A stretch of 64,000 bases of DNA from Sulfuricurvum sp. (lineage in GTDB: Bacteria; Campylobacterota; Campylobacteria; Campylobacterales; Sulfurimonadaceae): the NCBI RefSeq assembly GCF_023229695.1, contig NZ_JALNYS010000010.1, positions 72,719-136,718 of the forward strand, given 5' to 3'. The notes beneath the pieces are model-generated. The model worked only from the letters and a program-made list of their open reading frames with translations. It was not told the origin of the DNA and made no database searches. The first letter of the stretch is position 1. Each line of letters opens with the position of its first letter. A program made the translations under genes and the position numbers. Positions 48,532 through 57,601 of this stretch are shown in pieces.

Positions 48532-51500
48532 TCACATCAGTGTTTCAATCATTTCGCCGGGTGCAGGTTTGTAAAAATAATATCCCTGTATAAAATCGAT
48601 TCCATGGTCTCGTAAAAACTCCATTTCCTCAACACTTTCTACCCCTTCTGCCAATACTTCCATCTCCAACCCTTTGGATAACGCGATAATCGTTTTGACG
48701 ATCGTTTGATTTTTTGGTTCGCGGGTGATGTTGCGGACGAATGATATATCGATTTTGAGTTTGTCGATGGGGAGGTTTTTAAGATAGGAGAGGGATGAAT
48801 AGCCTGTGCCGAAATCATCAATCGAAACATGGAACCCTTTGTCCCGCAACTCTTCCAGGAGTAGAACCATTTTTTCGGGATTTGAAAGGATGGAACGCTC
48901 CGTGATTTCAAGCTCTATCCATTCCGGTTTGCAGTGGGTCTCTTCCAGAATACGTTCAAGAATGGATAAGAAATTGGTGTGGGTGAACTGGTGTGCCGAG
49001 ACATTGACGGCTATACGCCCCGCCAAACGGTTAGAATCAAACCACCGTTTGGCCGTTTTAAAACTCTCGATCAATACAAATTCGCCGATTTCGAGTATAA
49101 GACCGCTCTCTTCGGCTATCGGAATAAAACTTGCCGGGGAAATCGGCCCCTGGGGAGAAAACCATCGCAGCAGAGCTTCGACTCCGACGATCTGCCCGCT
49201 CTTCGGATCCACCTGAGGCTGATAATAGAGCGACAGTTCATGATTGGAAAGTGCTTTTTTGAGATTGGTGGTTATCGACATCCGGTACAACGCACGCTCT
49301 CTTAAATCGCTGTTGTAAAAACTAAACGTGTTCTTGCCGGAACTTTTTGCATTGTACATCGCCGTATCGGCACACTGCAACAGCTCTTCGGTTGTCTGTG
49401 CGTCATCGGGATGGATCGCGATACCGATACTGGCAGTGATATAAATTTCCCTTGTTTCGATCGAAAAAGGGTGATTGAACTCACCGGCCAACCGCTCCAT
49501 CGTCGTTTCAATAAAGCATTCATCATCTTCGTCACCTTGACACGAAACGACAACGACAAACTCATCGCCCCCGTTGCGCACAATGAAAGAAGCGGGAGGA
49601 AAAATATTTTGCAGCAAACGGGTCACATCGATCAATAATTTGTCCCCGAACCGATGCCCGTAGGAATCATTGATCTCTTTAAATCCGTCAAGGTCAAGAA
49701 ACATAAATGCCAGTCTCGTATTTTCTGAAAATTTTTTCTCCATAAACTCATGCAGACTGAGATGATTCGGTAGACCGGTCAGTTCATCGTGGTGGGCCAG
49801 ATGGTCATAGCGCTCTTTTTCCGTAATGATCCTGATCTGGTCCTCTTTTTGTCGCGTGATATCTTGCATTACCCCTTGCACTTTCGTCACTTTTTCCTCT
49901 TCGATGAGAGGAGAGCCAACCGTTCGTACCCATTTATGAGCCCCAGTCGCGCTAATGATCTCCAGTTCCAGATCATACGGCTTGCCCAGAGTGATCGCAT
50001 CGTGCATCGCTTTCTCAATAATCGGGCGTGATTGCGGTGTGTAAAAATCCAGCCCTTTACGAACATCGATCGTCTCTCCCGGCGGAAGATCGTGAATACG
50101 GATAAGTTCGTCCGTCCACGCCCCCTTCATCGTTTTTGTATCGAAACTCCACCCCCCGATTTTAGCGATATGGTTCGTTTGCGACAACAGTTGTTCATGG
50201 GCATTTTTACGATATTTTCCCAATTTGACCGCACCCTCTACTCTGGCAATCAACTCACCGCTGTGAAATGGTTTTGAGAGATAATCATCCGCTCCGGAGG
50301 TTAGCCCCTGTGCTTTATCACTCTCACCCGCACGGGCTGAGAGCAAAATAATCGGTAAAGAATAGGTATATTCGGCGGAACGGATTTTTTTTAACAATTC
50401 GAAACCGTTCAATCTGGGCATCATGACGTCGCTGATGATCAGATCCGGCAAACTTTGTTGACACATCTCCCAGGCATCCTCCCCATCAACCGCCAGTGAG
50501 ACACTGTAGCCGGCATCTCTTAGAAGCCGTCCGATGAACTCTCTCATATCGGCATTGTCGTCCGCAACAATTACATTCCCTTTCGTATTCTCTGTCGGCT
50601 GATCTGAAACTCTATTTTCCCTATTCCAGCGCGTCGCTTCGGCAAGATAGGTTTGCGTATGAAGCGGTCTCTTGTCATCTTCTTTGCCGTTGTGTCCTTC
50701 TGGCTGTGTCGAATCGATTTCATGAATCCCCAGCGGCATAAAAACCGTAAACGTCGTCCCCTCTCCCACTGTACTGGCAACCTCGATGTTCCCCCCCTGA
50801 AGCTTCACAAGCTCCTGGACCAGAGCCAGACCGATCCCCGTCCCTTCGTACGATTTTCCGTGAGAATTTGCTACCCGGTAAAACCGTTCGAACAGTTTCG
50901 GCAGTTCCTCTTCAAGAATCCCTATTCCCGTATCCTGCACTCTCAATACCGCCTGATTGTTCTCGGATCGGATCGATACGGTAATCGATCCGTTGTGGGT
51001 AAATTTAAACGCATTGGAGAGGAGATTCAAAACGATTTTTTCCCACATCTCTCTGTCAATTTCGACCCATTCAGGTAAGGGCGGACAATCGACGACCAAT
51101 CGGACGTGCGCCAATTCCGATGCCGAAGAAAAATTGCTGGCCAAATCGGCTGTCAAGGCCGAAAGATCGGTGGCTTCATACGCCGCTCTCACCCGTCCCG
51201 CTTCGATACGGGAAAAATCAAGCAGTGTATTGACCAGCTTCAACAATCGTAAAGCGTTTCGATGGATGATTTCTAGATCCGCAGCGACTCTATCGGCTTC
51301 GAGACGGTGACGATTATTTAAAAGCTCCTCCACGGGGGCTATCATAAGGGTCAAAGGCGTTCTGAATTCATGCGAAATATTGGAAAAAAATTCCGTTTTC
51401 AGACGATCCAGCTCTTTGAGTTTATCGTTCAGAGCCGCAACCTCTTTTTCTCTCGCTTTGATCAGCCGATTGGCCTCTTTAACCTCGTTGGCCCGTTTCA

Positions 51501-51984
51501 GAACCTCGGCTTCAAGCCTGTTTGTTTGTATATCCGATGATTGTCCGGCGGTGGTGTTCGCTTCTTTGAGCAAAACAAAATCGGTTACATCTTCCACATT
51601 ATGGATAATGTATTCAACCTTCCCCTCATCGGCGAATATCGGAGCGTTCACGGGGCTCCAGTATTTTACTTCAAATCCGCCGCTCCCGTCGCGCAACGGA
51701 ATATCGTATTTTTGCACTCCCATGATATCGGTTCTGCCGTAACGGACTACGCTGTCCAGAGAGATATGCAGATCACTGACCCCACTGACTGACGTGTCAC
51801 TCGGGTTATCGGGGAAAACGTCAAAAAGCGGCTTTCCGATCACCTGATCACGTACGATTCCCGTCGCCGACAGATAATAATCGTTGACCGCAACGATGGT
51901 ATAGCTGTCATCGGCGCGAAGGATGAGATAGGGATGGGGACTCGCTTCAAACAGTCGTTTAAAAAAGATAGCGGAGTGATTCAT
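48532..51984 (-). CDS. Hybrid PAS-histidine kinase-REC-PAS-GGDEF-EAL protein
   Basis: The ATG at 51984 follows GGAGG. This 1150-aa soluble protein combines PAS (~1-140), HisKA with His205 (ISHEFRTPLTL), HATPase (~310-425; DTGIGI, GTGIGLALVQEL), REC (~470-590; IISDVMMPRLNG, YLSKPF), PAS/PAC (~610-730), GGDEF (~745-905; VRNGGDEF, no upstream RxxD I-site) and EAL (~920-1145; VEALLRW, ELEITERS, DDFGTGYSSL, KIDISFVRNI). Both cyclic-di-GMP making and breaking motifs look intact. It joins phosphorelay and second-messenger output in one chain, a fusion that is rare in length. Confidence 0.93.
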   Translation of the reverse strand: MNHSAIFFKRLFEASPHPYLILRADDSYTIVAVNDYYLSATGIVRDQVIGKPLFDVFPDNPSDTSVSGVSDLHISLDSVVRYGRTDIMGVQKYDIPLRDGSGGFEVKYWSPVNAPIFADEGKVEYIIHNVEDVTDFVLLKEANTTAGQSSDIQTNRLEAEVLKRANEVKEANRLIKAREKEVAALNDKLKELDRLKTEFFSNISHEFRTPLTLMIAPVEELLNNRHRLEADRVAADLEIIHRNALRLLKLVNTLLDFSRIEAGRVRAAYEATDLSALTADLASNFSSASELAHVRLVVDCPPLPEWVEIDREMWEKIVLNLLSNAFKFTHNGSITVSIRSENNQAVLRVQDTGIGILEEELPKLFERFYRVANSHGKSYEGTGIGLALVQELVKLQGGNIEVASTVGEGTTFTVFMPLGIHEIDSTQPEGHNGKEDDKRPLHTQTYLAEATRWNRENRVSDQPTENTKGNVIVADDNADMREFIGRLLRDAGYSVSLAVDGEDAWEMCQQSLPDLIISDVMMPRLNGFELLKKIRSAEYTYSLPIILLSARAGESDKAQGLTSGADDYLSKPFHSGELIARVEGAVKLGKYRKNAHEQLLSQTNHIAKIGGWSFDTKTMKGAWTDELIRIHDLPPGETIDVRKGLDFYTPQSRPIIEKAMHDAITLGKPYDLELEIISATGAHKWVRTVGSPLIEEEKVTKVQGVMQDITRQKEDQIRIITEKERYDHLAHHDELTGLPNHLSLHEFMEKKFSENTRLAFMFLDLDGFKEINDSYGHRFGDKLLIDVTRLLQNIFPPASFIVRNGGDEFVVVVSCQGDEDDECFIETTMERLAGEFNHPFSIETREIYITASIGIAIHPDDAQTTEELLQCADTAMYNAKSSGKNTFSFYNSDLRERALYRMSITTNLKKALSNHELSLYYQPQVDPKSGQIVGVEALLRWFSPQGPISPASFIPIAEESGLILEIGEFVLIESFKTAKRWFDSNRLAGRIAVNVSAHQFTHTNFLSILERILEETHCKPEWIELEITERSILSNPEKMVLLLEELRDKGFHVSIDDFGTGYSSLSYLKNLPIDKLKIDISFVRNITREPKNQTIVKTIIALSKGLEMEVLAEGVESVEEMEFLRDHGIDFIQGYYFYKPAPGEMIETLM

Positions 51985-52066
51985 TGATGCCTCCAAACAA
52001 AAGAAATTTTATTTTGTTTTATTATACATCTAAATTTTTACGATCGAAATACAAAAATCAGGGATA

Positions 52067-53701
52067 CTATGAGACAGCAATCCTGTTCCTCCCCCTCTCT
52101 TTGGCCCGATAGAGATTTTTATCAGCCATATCAATCAGGATTGTTGGATCTGATTCATGGGTCGGATAGGCGATTGCGATACCCGTACTGACAGTGACAC
52201 GATCGGAGATCGTTGAATCTTGATGCTCTATCGCTTCGTTCCTCAGCATTTCATGAAAACACTCAGCGATCGTCAATGCCCCCTGCAGTGTACTATCCGG
52301 CAGAAGAGAGACAAACTCCTCTCCACCGTAGCGGGCTACCATATCGGCAGGACGCCGTAGACAGTTTTTTAAAATAGCGGCGAATTTTTTCAAACACTCA
52401 TCCCCTGCGAGATGGCCGTAACGATCATTATAGAGCTTGAAAAAATCGATATCAATCATAATCAGCACCAAAGCGACATCTTCACGAGCGGCACGCCGCC
52501 ACTCTTGCTGCAGATATTCATCGAATCGCCGCCGATTGGGGATGCCGGTGAGGCCGTCATTATTGGCCAGCTCTTTGAGCTGGTGCTGTGCCCGGGCCAA
52601 AGCCTCTTTCTCCTGTCGGGCTACGATGATCTGCCCGCAGGTTTTGGCAAGCGGTTTGAGCATCTCGACAATCGTCGAATCGTACCCACCCTCACGGTTT
52701 GCCAACCCGATCTCCCCCACCAGAGTAGTGCCGTTAAACACCGGGATCCCCAAAAAAGATTCGATGGGAGGGTGGCCCGGCGGCGTCCCTGCACGTCGGG
52801 GATCGTTTGCGGGATCATTACTCAGGAGAACTTTTTTCTCGGTAATGACATGGCCGAAAAGGTTGTCCAGTTTTCGAAATTCAAACCCGGTTCTTTGGTA
52901 CTGTTCGTACAAGCGATTGGTCTCTTCATCCCATGCGATATTGCTGAGGGCATACGTTTTCAGGTATGGCGCTCCCCCCTCTTCGTACAACACTTCGCCG
53001 ATCAGCCCAAAAGGGGAATCGGTCAATTTCAAAAGTTCATCCAACAGCTTTTCGTACATATCGAACGGATCGGTATGGACAATAAACTGTGTCTGGAAGT
53101 CATCAATCATCTTTAACTGTGTCGTACGCTCTCTTACAATTTCTTCAAGCTGTTCTTCATTCTTTTTCAGCTTCAGATTGCTCTGTTGCAGCATCAATGT
53201 CGCTTTACCTGCTATCGCAAGCACCTCAACTTGTTTGACCAAAAAATCCATCAGACTTTTCAAACGCGCTTCAGGGATTACCGGTACCTCCTCAACGGCT
53301 GCCAGATACGCTTCACGATTAAAATTCAGCTCCTGCCCCTGCCGGATAAAAAACTCTTTATCCGGTGTTTCAAAAAAGAACTGCCCCGTGAAAAAATTGG
53401 CGATATGGTTCCCGTTGATGATAATGGGGACCGCAACGTCTACCAGACCGTTTTTACATTGGTAGACGGTATATGCATCACCCGCTTTGAGAGCGTTCGC
53501 CAGTACCGTGTCGCTTTCGATACAGCGGGAGAGCGAATCAGGATTGAGACGGTGAAAAGCGGTACAGATACGCTGCCAGTGCGAAGCGACGAGTACATTC
53601 CCCTCCAGATCGATAATGGCCGTAGCAATCGGATAGATCCCCGAAAAACTGTCCCACAACTCCTGCAGAATCTCAATATCAACCAATTCTGAGAATGTCA
53701 T
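52067..53701 (-). CDS. PocR-GAF-GGDEF diguanylate cyclase
   Basis: The N-terminal PocR sensory domain (~5-170) has conserved blocks (LVASHWQRICTAFHRLNP, CIESDTVLANALKAG, YQCKNGLVDVAVPIIINGNHIANFFTGQFF). It is followed by a coiled coil, a GAF domain (~205-365; NDPANDPRRAGTPPGHPPIESFLGIPVF) and GGDEF (~385-540) with an RYGGEEF active site and an RxxD inhibitory site five residues before it. PocR domains bind small hydrocarbon-type ligands in the regulator of propanediol use. The product is cyclic-di-GMP. No membrane segment. Confidence 0.93.
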   Translation of the reverse strand: MTFSELVDIEILQELWDSFSGIYPIATAIIDLEGNVLVASHWQRICTAFHRLNPDSLSRCIESDTVLANALKAGDAYTVYQCKNGLVDVAVPIIINGNHIANFFTGQFFFETPDKEFFIRQGQELNFNREAYLAAVEEVPVIPEARLKSLMDFLVKQVEVLAIAGKATLMLQQSNLKLKKNEEQLEEIVRERTTQLKMIDDFQTQFIVHTDPFDMYEKLLDELLKLTDSPFGLIGEVLYEEGGAPYLKTYALSNIAWDEETNRLYEQYQRTGFEFRKLDNLFGHVITEKKVLLSNDPANDPRRAGTPPGHPPIESFLGIPVFNGTTLVGEIGLANREGGYDSTIVEMLKPLAKTCGQIIVARQEKEALARAQHQLKELANNDGLTGIPNRRRFDEYLQQEWRRAAREDVALVLIMIDIDFFKLYNDRYGHLAGDECLKKFAAILKNCLRRPADMVARYGGEEFVSLLPDSTLQGALTIAECFHEMLRNEAIEHQDSTISDRVTVSTGIAIAYPTHESDPTILIDMADKNLYRAKERGRNRIAVS

Positions 53702-53827
53702 TCTGAACCTTTTAGTGAAGTTCTTTGCAATTGGGGAAAAGTATAACCGGGTATTGTAACAAAAAGTTAATTTTGTGCAGCAGAGGATGATTCCCGCTCG
53801 CGCAGAGGAAGTGGCGGATAAAGGGAC

Positions 53828-54130
53828 TCACTTCGCCGGAAGCGATAATGCGCTCAACGCTTCGTTAATCGTAAAGATTTTTCCCCGGATATCGGTATAA
53901 CCGAAAGCCTCCAACCGCTCGGTATGCATTTTCAGATACCGCTGTGCATCCTCCAGATTATCAAACAAATAAATGCCGCCGGCCTCTTTTTTTGCTTCGT
54001 TTTCGGTCCAGAGTTTGGAAATCAGCCCTTTTTCATGTGCGATCTCTTTGGCCAAATCCGACATTGCCGCCGTCAACTCCTCACCGAACGGTCCGTTATG
54101 GGGGAAATCCACTTGGAGAAGGTATCTCAT
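53828..54130 (-). CDS. ydhR: YdhR-family putative monooxygenase
   Basis: This 100-aa dimeric alpha/beta-barrel protein closely follows the E. coli YdhR pattern (LLQVDFPHNGPFGEEL, KLWTENEAKKEAGGIYLFDN, DAQRYLKMHTERLEAFG, GKIFTINEALS). YdhR is a suspected monooxygenase acting on aromatic or quinone-like compounds. It is transcribed divergently from the MarR regulator with a 66-bp gap, making it the likely target of that repressor. Confidence 0.9.
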   Translation of the reverse strand: MRYLLQVDFPHNGPFGEELTAAMSDLAKEIAHEKGLISKLWTENEAKKEAGGIYLFDNLEDAQRYLKMHTERLEAFGYTDIRGKIFTINEALSALSLPAK

Positions 54131-54177
54131 GTTATACTCCTTTGATTGTTTATGGAATCATAATCCATTTCATCTAA

Positions 54178-54198
54178 ATTGTCAACTAGGTTTACAAT
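54178..54198. promoter_or_regulatory. Near-perfect palindrome overlapping the marR start, putative MarR operator
   Basis: ATTGTCAAC-TAG-GTTTACAAT: 9-bp arms with one mismatch and a 3-bp spacer. It includes the first bases of the marR ATG and faces the divergent ydhR promoter, the expected place for autoregulation. Confidence 0.6.
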
Positions 54199-54619
54199 GT
54201 CAATCTGCTTTTTATCGTTAGAGACCAGTAAAATATTCAATGAGCTTATTTTAAACGAGCTCTCAGAGCACGGCTTCGAGGGGCTGAGCAGCGCCCTCGT
54301 CGTCCTTTTTCCCTACATCGATGAATACAAAGGGATCACGGCGTCCGCCCTCGCTGCCAAAATCGGCTATACCCGGCAGGCGATGCACAAAAATCTGCTC
54401 AAACTCGAATCATTAGGGTACATCACGTTCGAAGCCGGGATAAACAAAAAGGAAAAAGCGATCGTGCTTACCTCCAAAGGGATGAAGCTCATGGAGTGTG
54501 CGACGGCTTTTATCGAAAAGACGCAACACGATCTCTCCGAACACGTGGGGGAAAAGAATCTGTACGACTATATACAGCGGCAATCTCAGATTCTAGCCTA
54601 CCTGAATACGAAAAAATGA
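54197..54619 (+). CDS. MarR-family transcriptional regulator
   Basis: The ATG at 54197 (MSICFLSLETSKIF) gives 140 residues. The winged helix-turn-helix (~45-110) contains ITASALAAKIGYTRQAMHKNLLKLESLGYITFEAGINKKEKAIVLTSKGMKLM, the canonical MarR recognition helix and wing. Helices at both ends make the dimer interface. Divergent from ydhR and overlapping a palindrome, it likely represses both genes and responds to a phenolic or oxidant ligand, as inferred from the family. Confidence 0.9.
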   Translation: MSICFLSLETSKIFNELILNELSEHGFEGLSSALVVLFPYIDEYKGITASALAAKIGYTRQAMHKNLLKLESLGYITFEAGINKKEKAIVLTSKGMKLMECATAFIEKTQHDLSEHVGEKNLYDYIQRQSQILAYLNTKK

Positions 54620-54629
54620 GAGTGGGGTG

Positions 54630-54657
54630 ACCCCTCTTTTTGACGAAAAAAGGGGGT
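54630..54657 (+). terminator. Hairpin after marR, possible terminator
   Basis: ACCCCTCTTTTT-GACG-AAAAAAGGGGGT, 12-bp stem with two mismatches, 10 bp past the marR stop. It lacks a long T tail on the plus strand, so termination is uncertain. Confidence 0.4.
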
Positions 54658-54708
54658 GAGATGAGAGTATTTTTACCCGCAGCCAGAGATTATAGCTTCA
54701 ACTTATGT

Positions 54709-54714
54709 TATACT
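54709..54714 (+). promoter_or_regulatory. Extended -10 promoter of the MASE1-GGDEF gene
   Basis: TATACT preceded by TGT (extended -10), 58 bp before the start codon. Confidence 0.45.
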
Positions 54715-54771
54715 ATTAATCGTAAATAAAAAAATTAATATCGTTAAAAGACTAAAGCAAAAGATAACAAA

Positions 54772-56181
54772 ATGAGTTTCATCCAAAAACATCCCGCATA
54801 CCGAAAAGCGCTCATTCCCTTATTACTCTATACCGTTATTACCTCATTTGCCTATGTCATTTCGGCCAAACTGGTAGCCCCCCTCTCATTGAGCGAATCC
54901 GCAAGTATCTTCGCCATTTGGCCCCCTACCGGGATTGCCCTTTCTTTCTTGTTTTTTCGGGGGTATATCGTAATTCCCGGTATATTTCTCGGGGCATTCT
55001 TGCTAAATCTCACCCTCAGTTCTCCCCTCGTCGCATTCGAAATTGCCATCGGAAATACCCTCGGCCCGATCCTCACCTACTGGTTGATCGGCCGCAATAC
55101 CAAATACACCATTAAAGATGACATATTTTATGACACCGATACCATTATCGCATTTGTCTTTTACAGCGTCATCGGCGCACTGATCACCTCCGTTATGGGG
55201 ACGACAATGCTCTACCTCAACGGTTTATTATCATTACATCATCAAATCCTGGGATGGGCGGTGTGGTTTTTCGGGGACCTGATCGGCTTTATGCTGATTG
55301 TTCCGATTTTTGTGGCCTATGTCCTTCAGAATACTATCAGTGTCGCTTCCAAAGGGCATATTGTGGAAATCACCCTGATCTTGATCGTCTTAGTCCTCTT
55401 CGCGATTATCGTTTTCGGTTCGGGTTATTTTTTCGATAAACGCTATCCGATTGAATATCTCATTTTATTCCCCCTCATCTGGGCCAGTATCCGGCTGCAG
55501 TATGGGATCAATTTGATCTTTTTAACCATTGTCAGTGTTTTGGCGATTTTAGGGACGGCATCGGGATACAGTCAATTTTCCATTGAAGGCGATCACAGGC
55601 TCTCCCTGATCATGCTGCAGATTTTCATCTTTACCGTCACATTTGCAATCCTCATGATGACGGCACAGCGTTGCTATACCCTCCGATTGCTTCAGGAAAA
55701 GGAGCAATTGACCCTCATCGATCCCCTCACTCAGGTCGGCAATCGCCGCTATTTTACCGAAGAGTTTACAAAAGAGCTGGAAAAAAGCGCACGTTACAAC
55801 CACCCGATTTCGCTCATTATGTTCGATATCGACCATTTTAAAGCGATCAACGATTCGTTGGGGCACCATGCGGGAGATAGCGTTTTACGGGAACTGTCGA
55901 CACTGATCCATTCGCAGCTGCGCGCCAGCGACTATTTGGCCCGATGGGGGGGAGAAGAATTTACGATTATTCTCCCCGCAACCACCCTCTTAAACGCAGT
56001 GGCGACTGCCGAAAAATTGCGCACGGCTATTGAGACCTACCCGTTTCATATTCAGCGGCAGGTGACCTGCAGCTTCGGCGTTATCCAGTGCGACGGCGAC
56101 TCGATCGACAGCGGATTGGATCGAGTGGACGGGAAACTCTACGAAGCGAAAGCGTCGGGACGAAACCGGGTGGCTTCCTAG
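54772..56181 (+). CDS. MASE1-GGDEF membrane diguanylate cyclase
   Basis: The 469-aa protein has an N-terminal MASE1 sensor of about eight membrane helices (~15-295). Its typical features are SESASIFAIWPPTGIALSFLFFRG near residue 43 and WAVWFFGDLIGFMLIVPIF. The C-terminal GGDEF domain (~315-468) has ITLIDPLTQVGNRRYF-like entry, MFDIDHFKAINDSLGHHAGD, active site RWGGEEF and an RxxD inhibitory site just before it. It should synthesise cyclic-di-GMP in response to an unknown membrane signal. Monocistronic. Confidence 0.93.
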   Translation: MSFIQKHPAYRKALIPLLLYTVITSFAYVISAKLVAPLSLSESASIFAIWPPTGIALSFLFFRGYIVIPGIFLGAFLLNLTLSSPLVAFEIAIGNTLGPILTYWLIGRNTKYTIKDDIFYDTDTIIAFVFYSVIGALITSVMGTTMLYLNGLLSLHHQILGWAVWFFGDLIGFMLIVPIFVAYVLQNTISVASKGHIVEITLILIVLVLFAIIVFGSGYFFDKRYPIEYLILFPLIWASIRLQYGINLIFLTIVSVLAILGTASGYSQFSIEGDHRLSLIMLQIFIFTVTFAILMMTAQRCYTLRLLQEKEQLTLIDPLTQVGNRRYFTEEFTKELEKSARYNHPISLIMFDIDHFKAINDSLGHHAGDSVLRELSTLIHSQLRASDYLARWGGEEFTIILPATTLLNAVATAEKLRTAIETYPFHIQRQVTCSFGVIQCDGDSIDSGLDRVDGKLYEAKASGRNRVAS

Positions 56182-56214
56182 AGTAAACCGTTTAACCTCT
56201 CTCGCTTCTTGCCG

Positions 56215-57147
56215 CTAGATTGCTACATCCAATCCGAACACCGCTTTGGCTTCCCCCGATTCGGTGAGGGCGACGGAGGTATTTTGAAGGCGTGCCTGAG
56301 TCGCATTGGAGCTGTCTTTGAAATCAAACTCCCCCTTTAGCGCCTGAAGCGACAGGGCGCCGATCCCCACCTCTTTGAGGGTCACGAGACGATCCGTTTC
56401 ATCGGTTTTAATCCAGAGTTTGAGTGCTTTGAACTGGCTGTCGTTCTCATCGATCCAGCCGTTTTTATCGTCGTCGAGTTGTGCAAGCTCACTAAATCCG
56501 TTGCCGCTTTTAGGACCGAAAAGCTCACTCCCGCCGCTTACTTTCCCATCCCGGTTTTTATCCAGTGTCAGAAAACCGTTCTCACCGGCCAAAAGGGGGA
56601 TATTCTCCACCCCTCCCCCCTCGATCAGATCAAAGGCAAACTTTCCCGTTCCGATCGGAGAGCTTCCGTCAAGCGAAATGACGAGCGGATCGCTCAGCGC
56701 ATCGCCGGAGCGGAATGTGGTACTCTGGGTCAGATTGAACTCACGGCTGAACTGGAGGTTCAGGGAAAAACTCATCTCTTTCCCCTCCTCGGTTATCACC
56801 TTCCCTGAAAACCCCATCGCCAGCGACTGATCTTCATGAAGCGAGTAGGAGCTCATCGCCTCCATCCCCCAGCCGACGCGAGGGGTTCCGTCGTTTGAAA
56901 GCTGCAGGGAACCGTTCCCTTCGGCGCGAAACGAGGTCACGGTGATTTTTTTCCCCATCAGCCGCTCCAGAACATTGACAATCGCACGGAGCTTCGGATC
57001 CAGTGTCTCTTCCTCACTAAAGGGAGACTCTTTGCTCTGCGCCGGACGGGTTGCGGTGTTTTGAATACGGACCGATTCACGGGACTCTTCGGATCGGTTA
57101 TAGTGCATTGCGGCGACACTCTCCATCGTACTGGAACCAATTTTCAT
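56215..57147 (-). CDS. Protein with EF-hand/dockerin-like calcium motifs
   Basis: I start at ATG 57147 (MKIGSSTMESVAAMHYNRSEES) behind GGGGGAAG. The 310-aa protein has no signal peptide. A disordered polar N-terminus (~1-60) is followed by a beta-rich domain (ITVTSFRAEGNGSLQLSND, MSFSLNLQFSREFNLTQS) and two calcium-binding loops, DKNRDGKVSGGSELFG and DDDKNGWIDENDSQF. The latter are typical of EF-hand-like repeats in secreted or surface proteins. The family is common in Campylobacterota without a known role; a non-classical export route is possible. It is bordered by R copy 7 upstream. Confidence 0.75.
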   Translation of the reverse strand: MKIGSSTMESVAAMHYNRSEESRESVRIQNTATRPAQSKESPFSEEETLDPKLRAIVNVLERLMGKKITVTSFRAEGNGSLQLSNDGTPRVGWGMEAMSSYSLHEDQSLAMGFSGKVITEEGKEMSFSLNLQFSREFNLTQSTTFRSGDALSDPLVISLDGSSPIGTGKFAFDLIEGGGVENIPLLAGENGFLTLDKNRDGKVSGGSELFGPKSGNGFSELAQLDDDKNGWIDENDSQFKALKLWIKTDETDRLVTLKEVGIGALSLQALKGEFDFKDSSNATQARLQNTSVALTESGEAKAVFGLDVAI

Positions 57148-57164
57148 GATCTTCCCCCTTTTAT

Positions 57165-57419
57165 AGGATGTTACGTACTTTTCGCTCATAGCCCGTAAAG
57201 TGGCGGGGACGGCCCAGCCGGTACTGCGTACAACGGCTTGGGTTCCAAAGCTAAAAAAGCCAAGAAGTTGGCTTTTTTAACGCTTTTCACCCCTGCACCC
57301 CCCTGAAGCTACCCGTATCTTTCGGATACGGGAGATTATTAACTGATGTTATGCACTTTTCGGGTGCAGGAGATTAACTCCCCTTTTCACACCGGTTAAG
57401 ACTCGGTTCGTAAGGTCAG
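57165..57419 (+). mobile_element. R-family composite element, copy 7
   Basis: About 255 bp. Degenerate left end (GATGTTACGTACTTTTCG), CCCGTAAAGTG hairpin arm, a terminator hairpin, CCCGTATC…GATACGGG hairpin, then a second internal left end CTGATGTTATGCACTTTTCG at 57343, and the right end CGTAAGGTCAG. It seems to be two elements, one inserted in or adjacent to the other. Fills most of the 454-bp gap before the 57602 gene; the rest holds no gene. Confidence 0.75.
57253..57278. terminator. Bidirectional intrinsic terminator inside R copy 7
   Basis: AAAAAAGCCAA-GAAG-TTGGCTTTTTT: 11-bp perfect stem flanked by A and T runs, so it can work on both strands. Confidence 0.7.
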
Positions 57420-57601
57420 CCTTTAACCTATATCGTCCGAAACGGAAAAAAATCAATCACTCCTTGCTTATTCTTGTACCGTTGCTCATCCGGATTTCAG
57501 AACTAATAAAAACACATTAAGGCAAAAAATATGCTATTTCGCTTACAATAAACAAATTTCTTCCGCCATTGGTTGCTATTTACCCGAATCAAGGAACTTA
57601 T

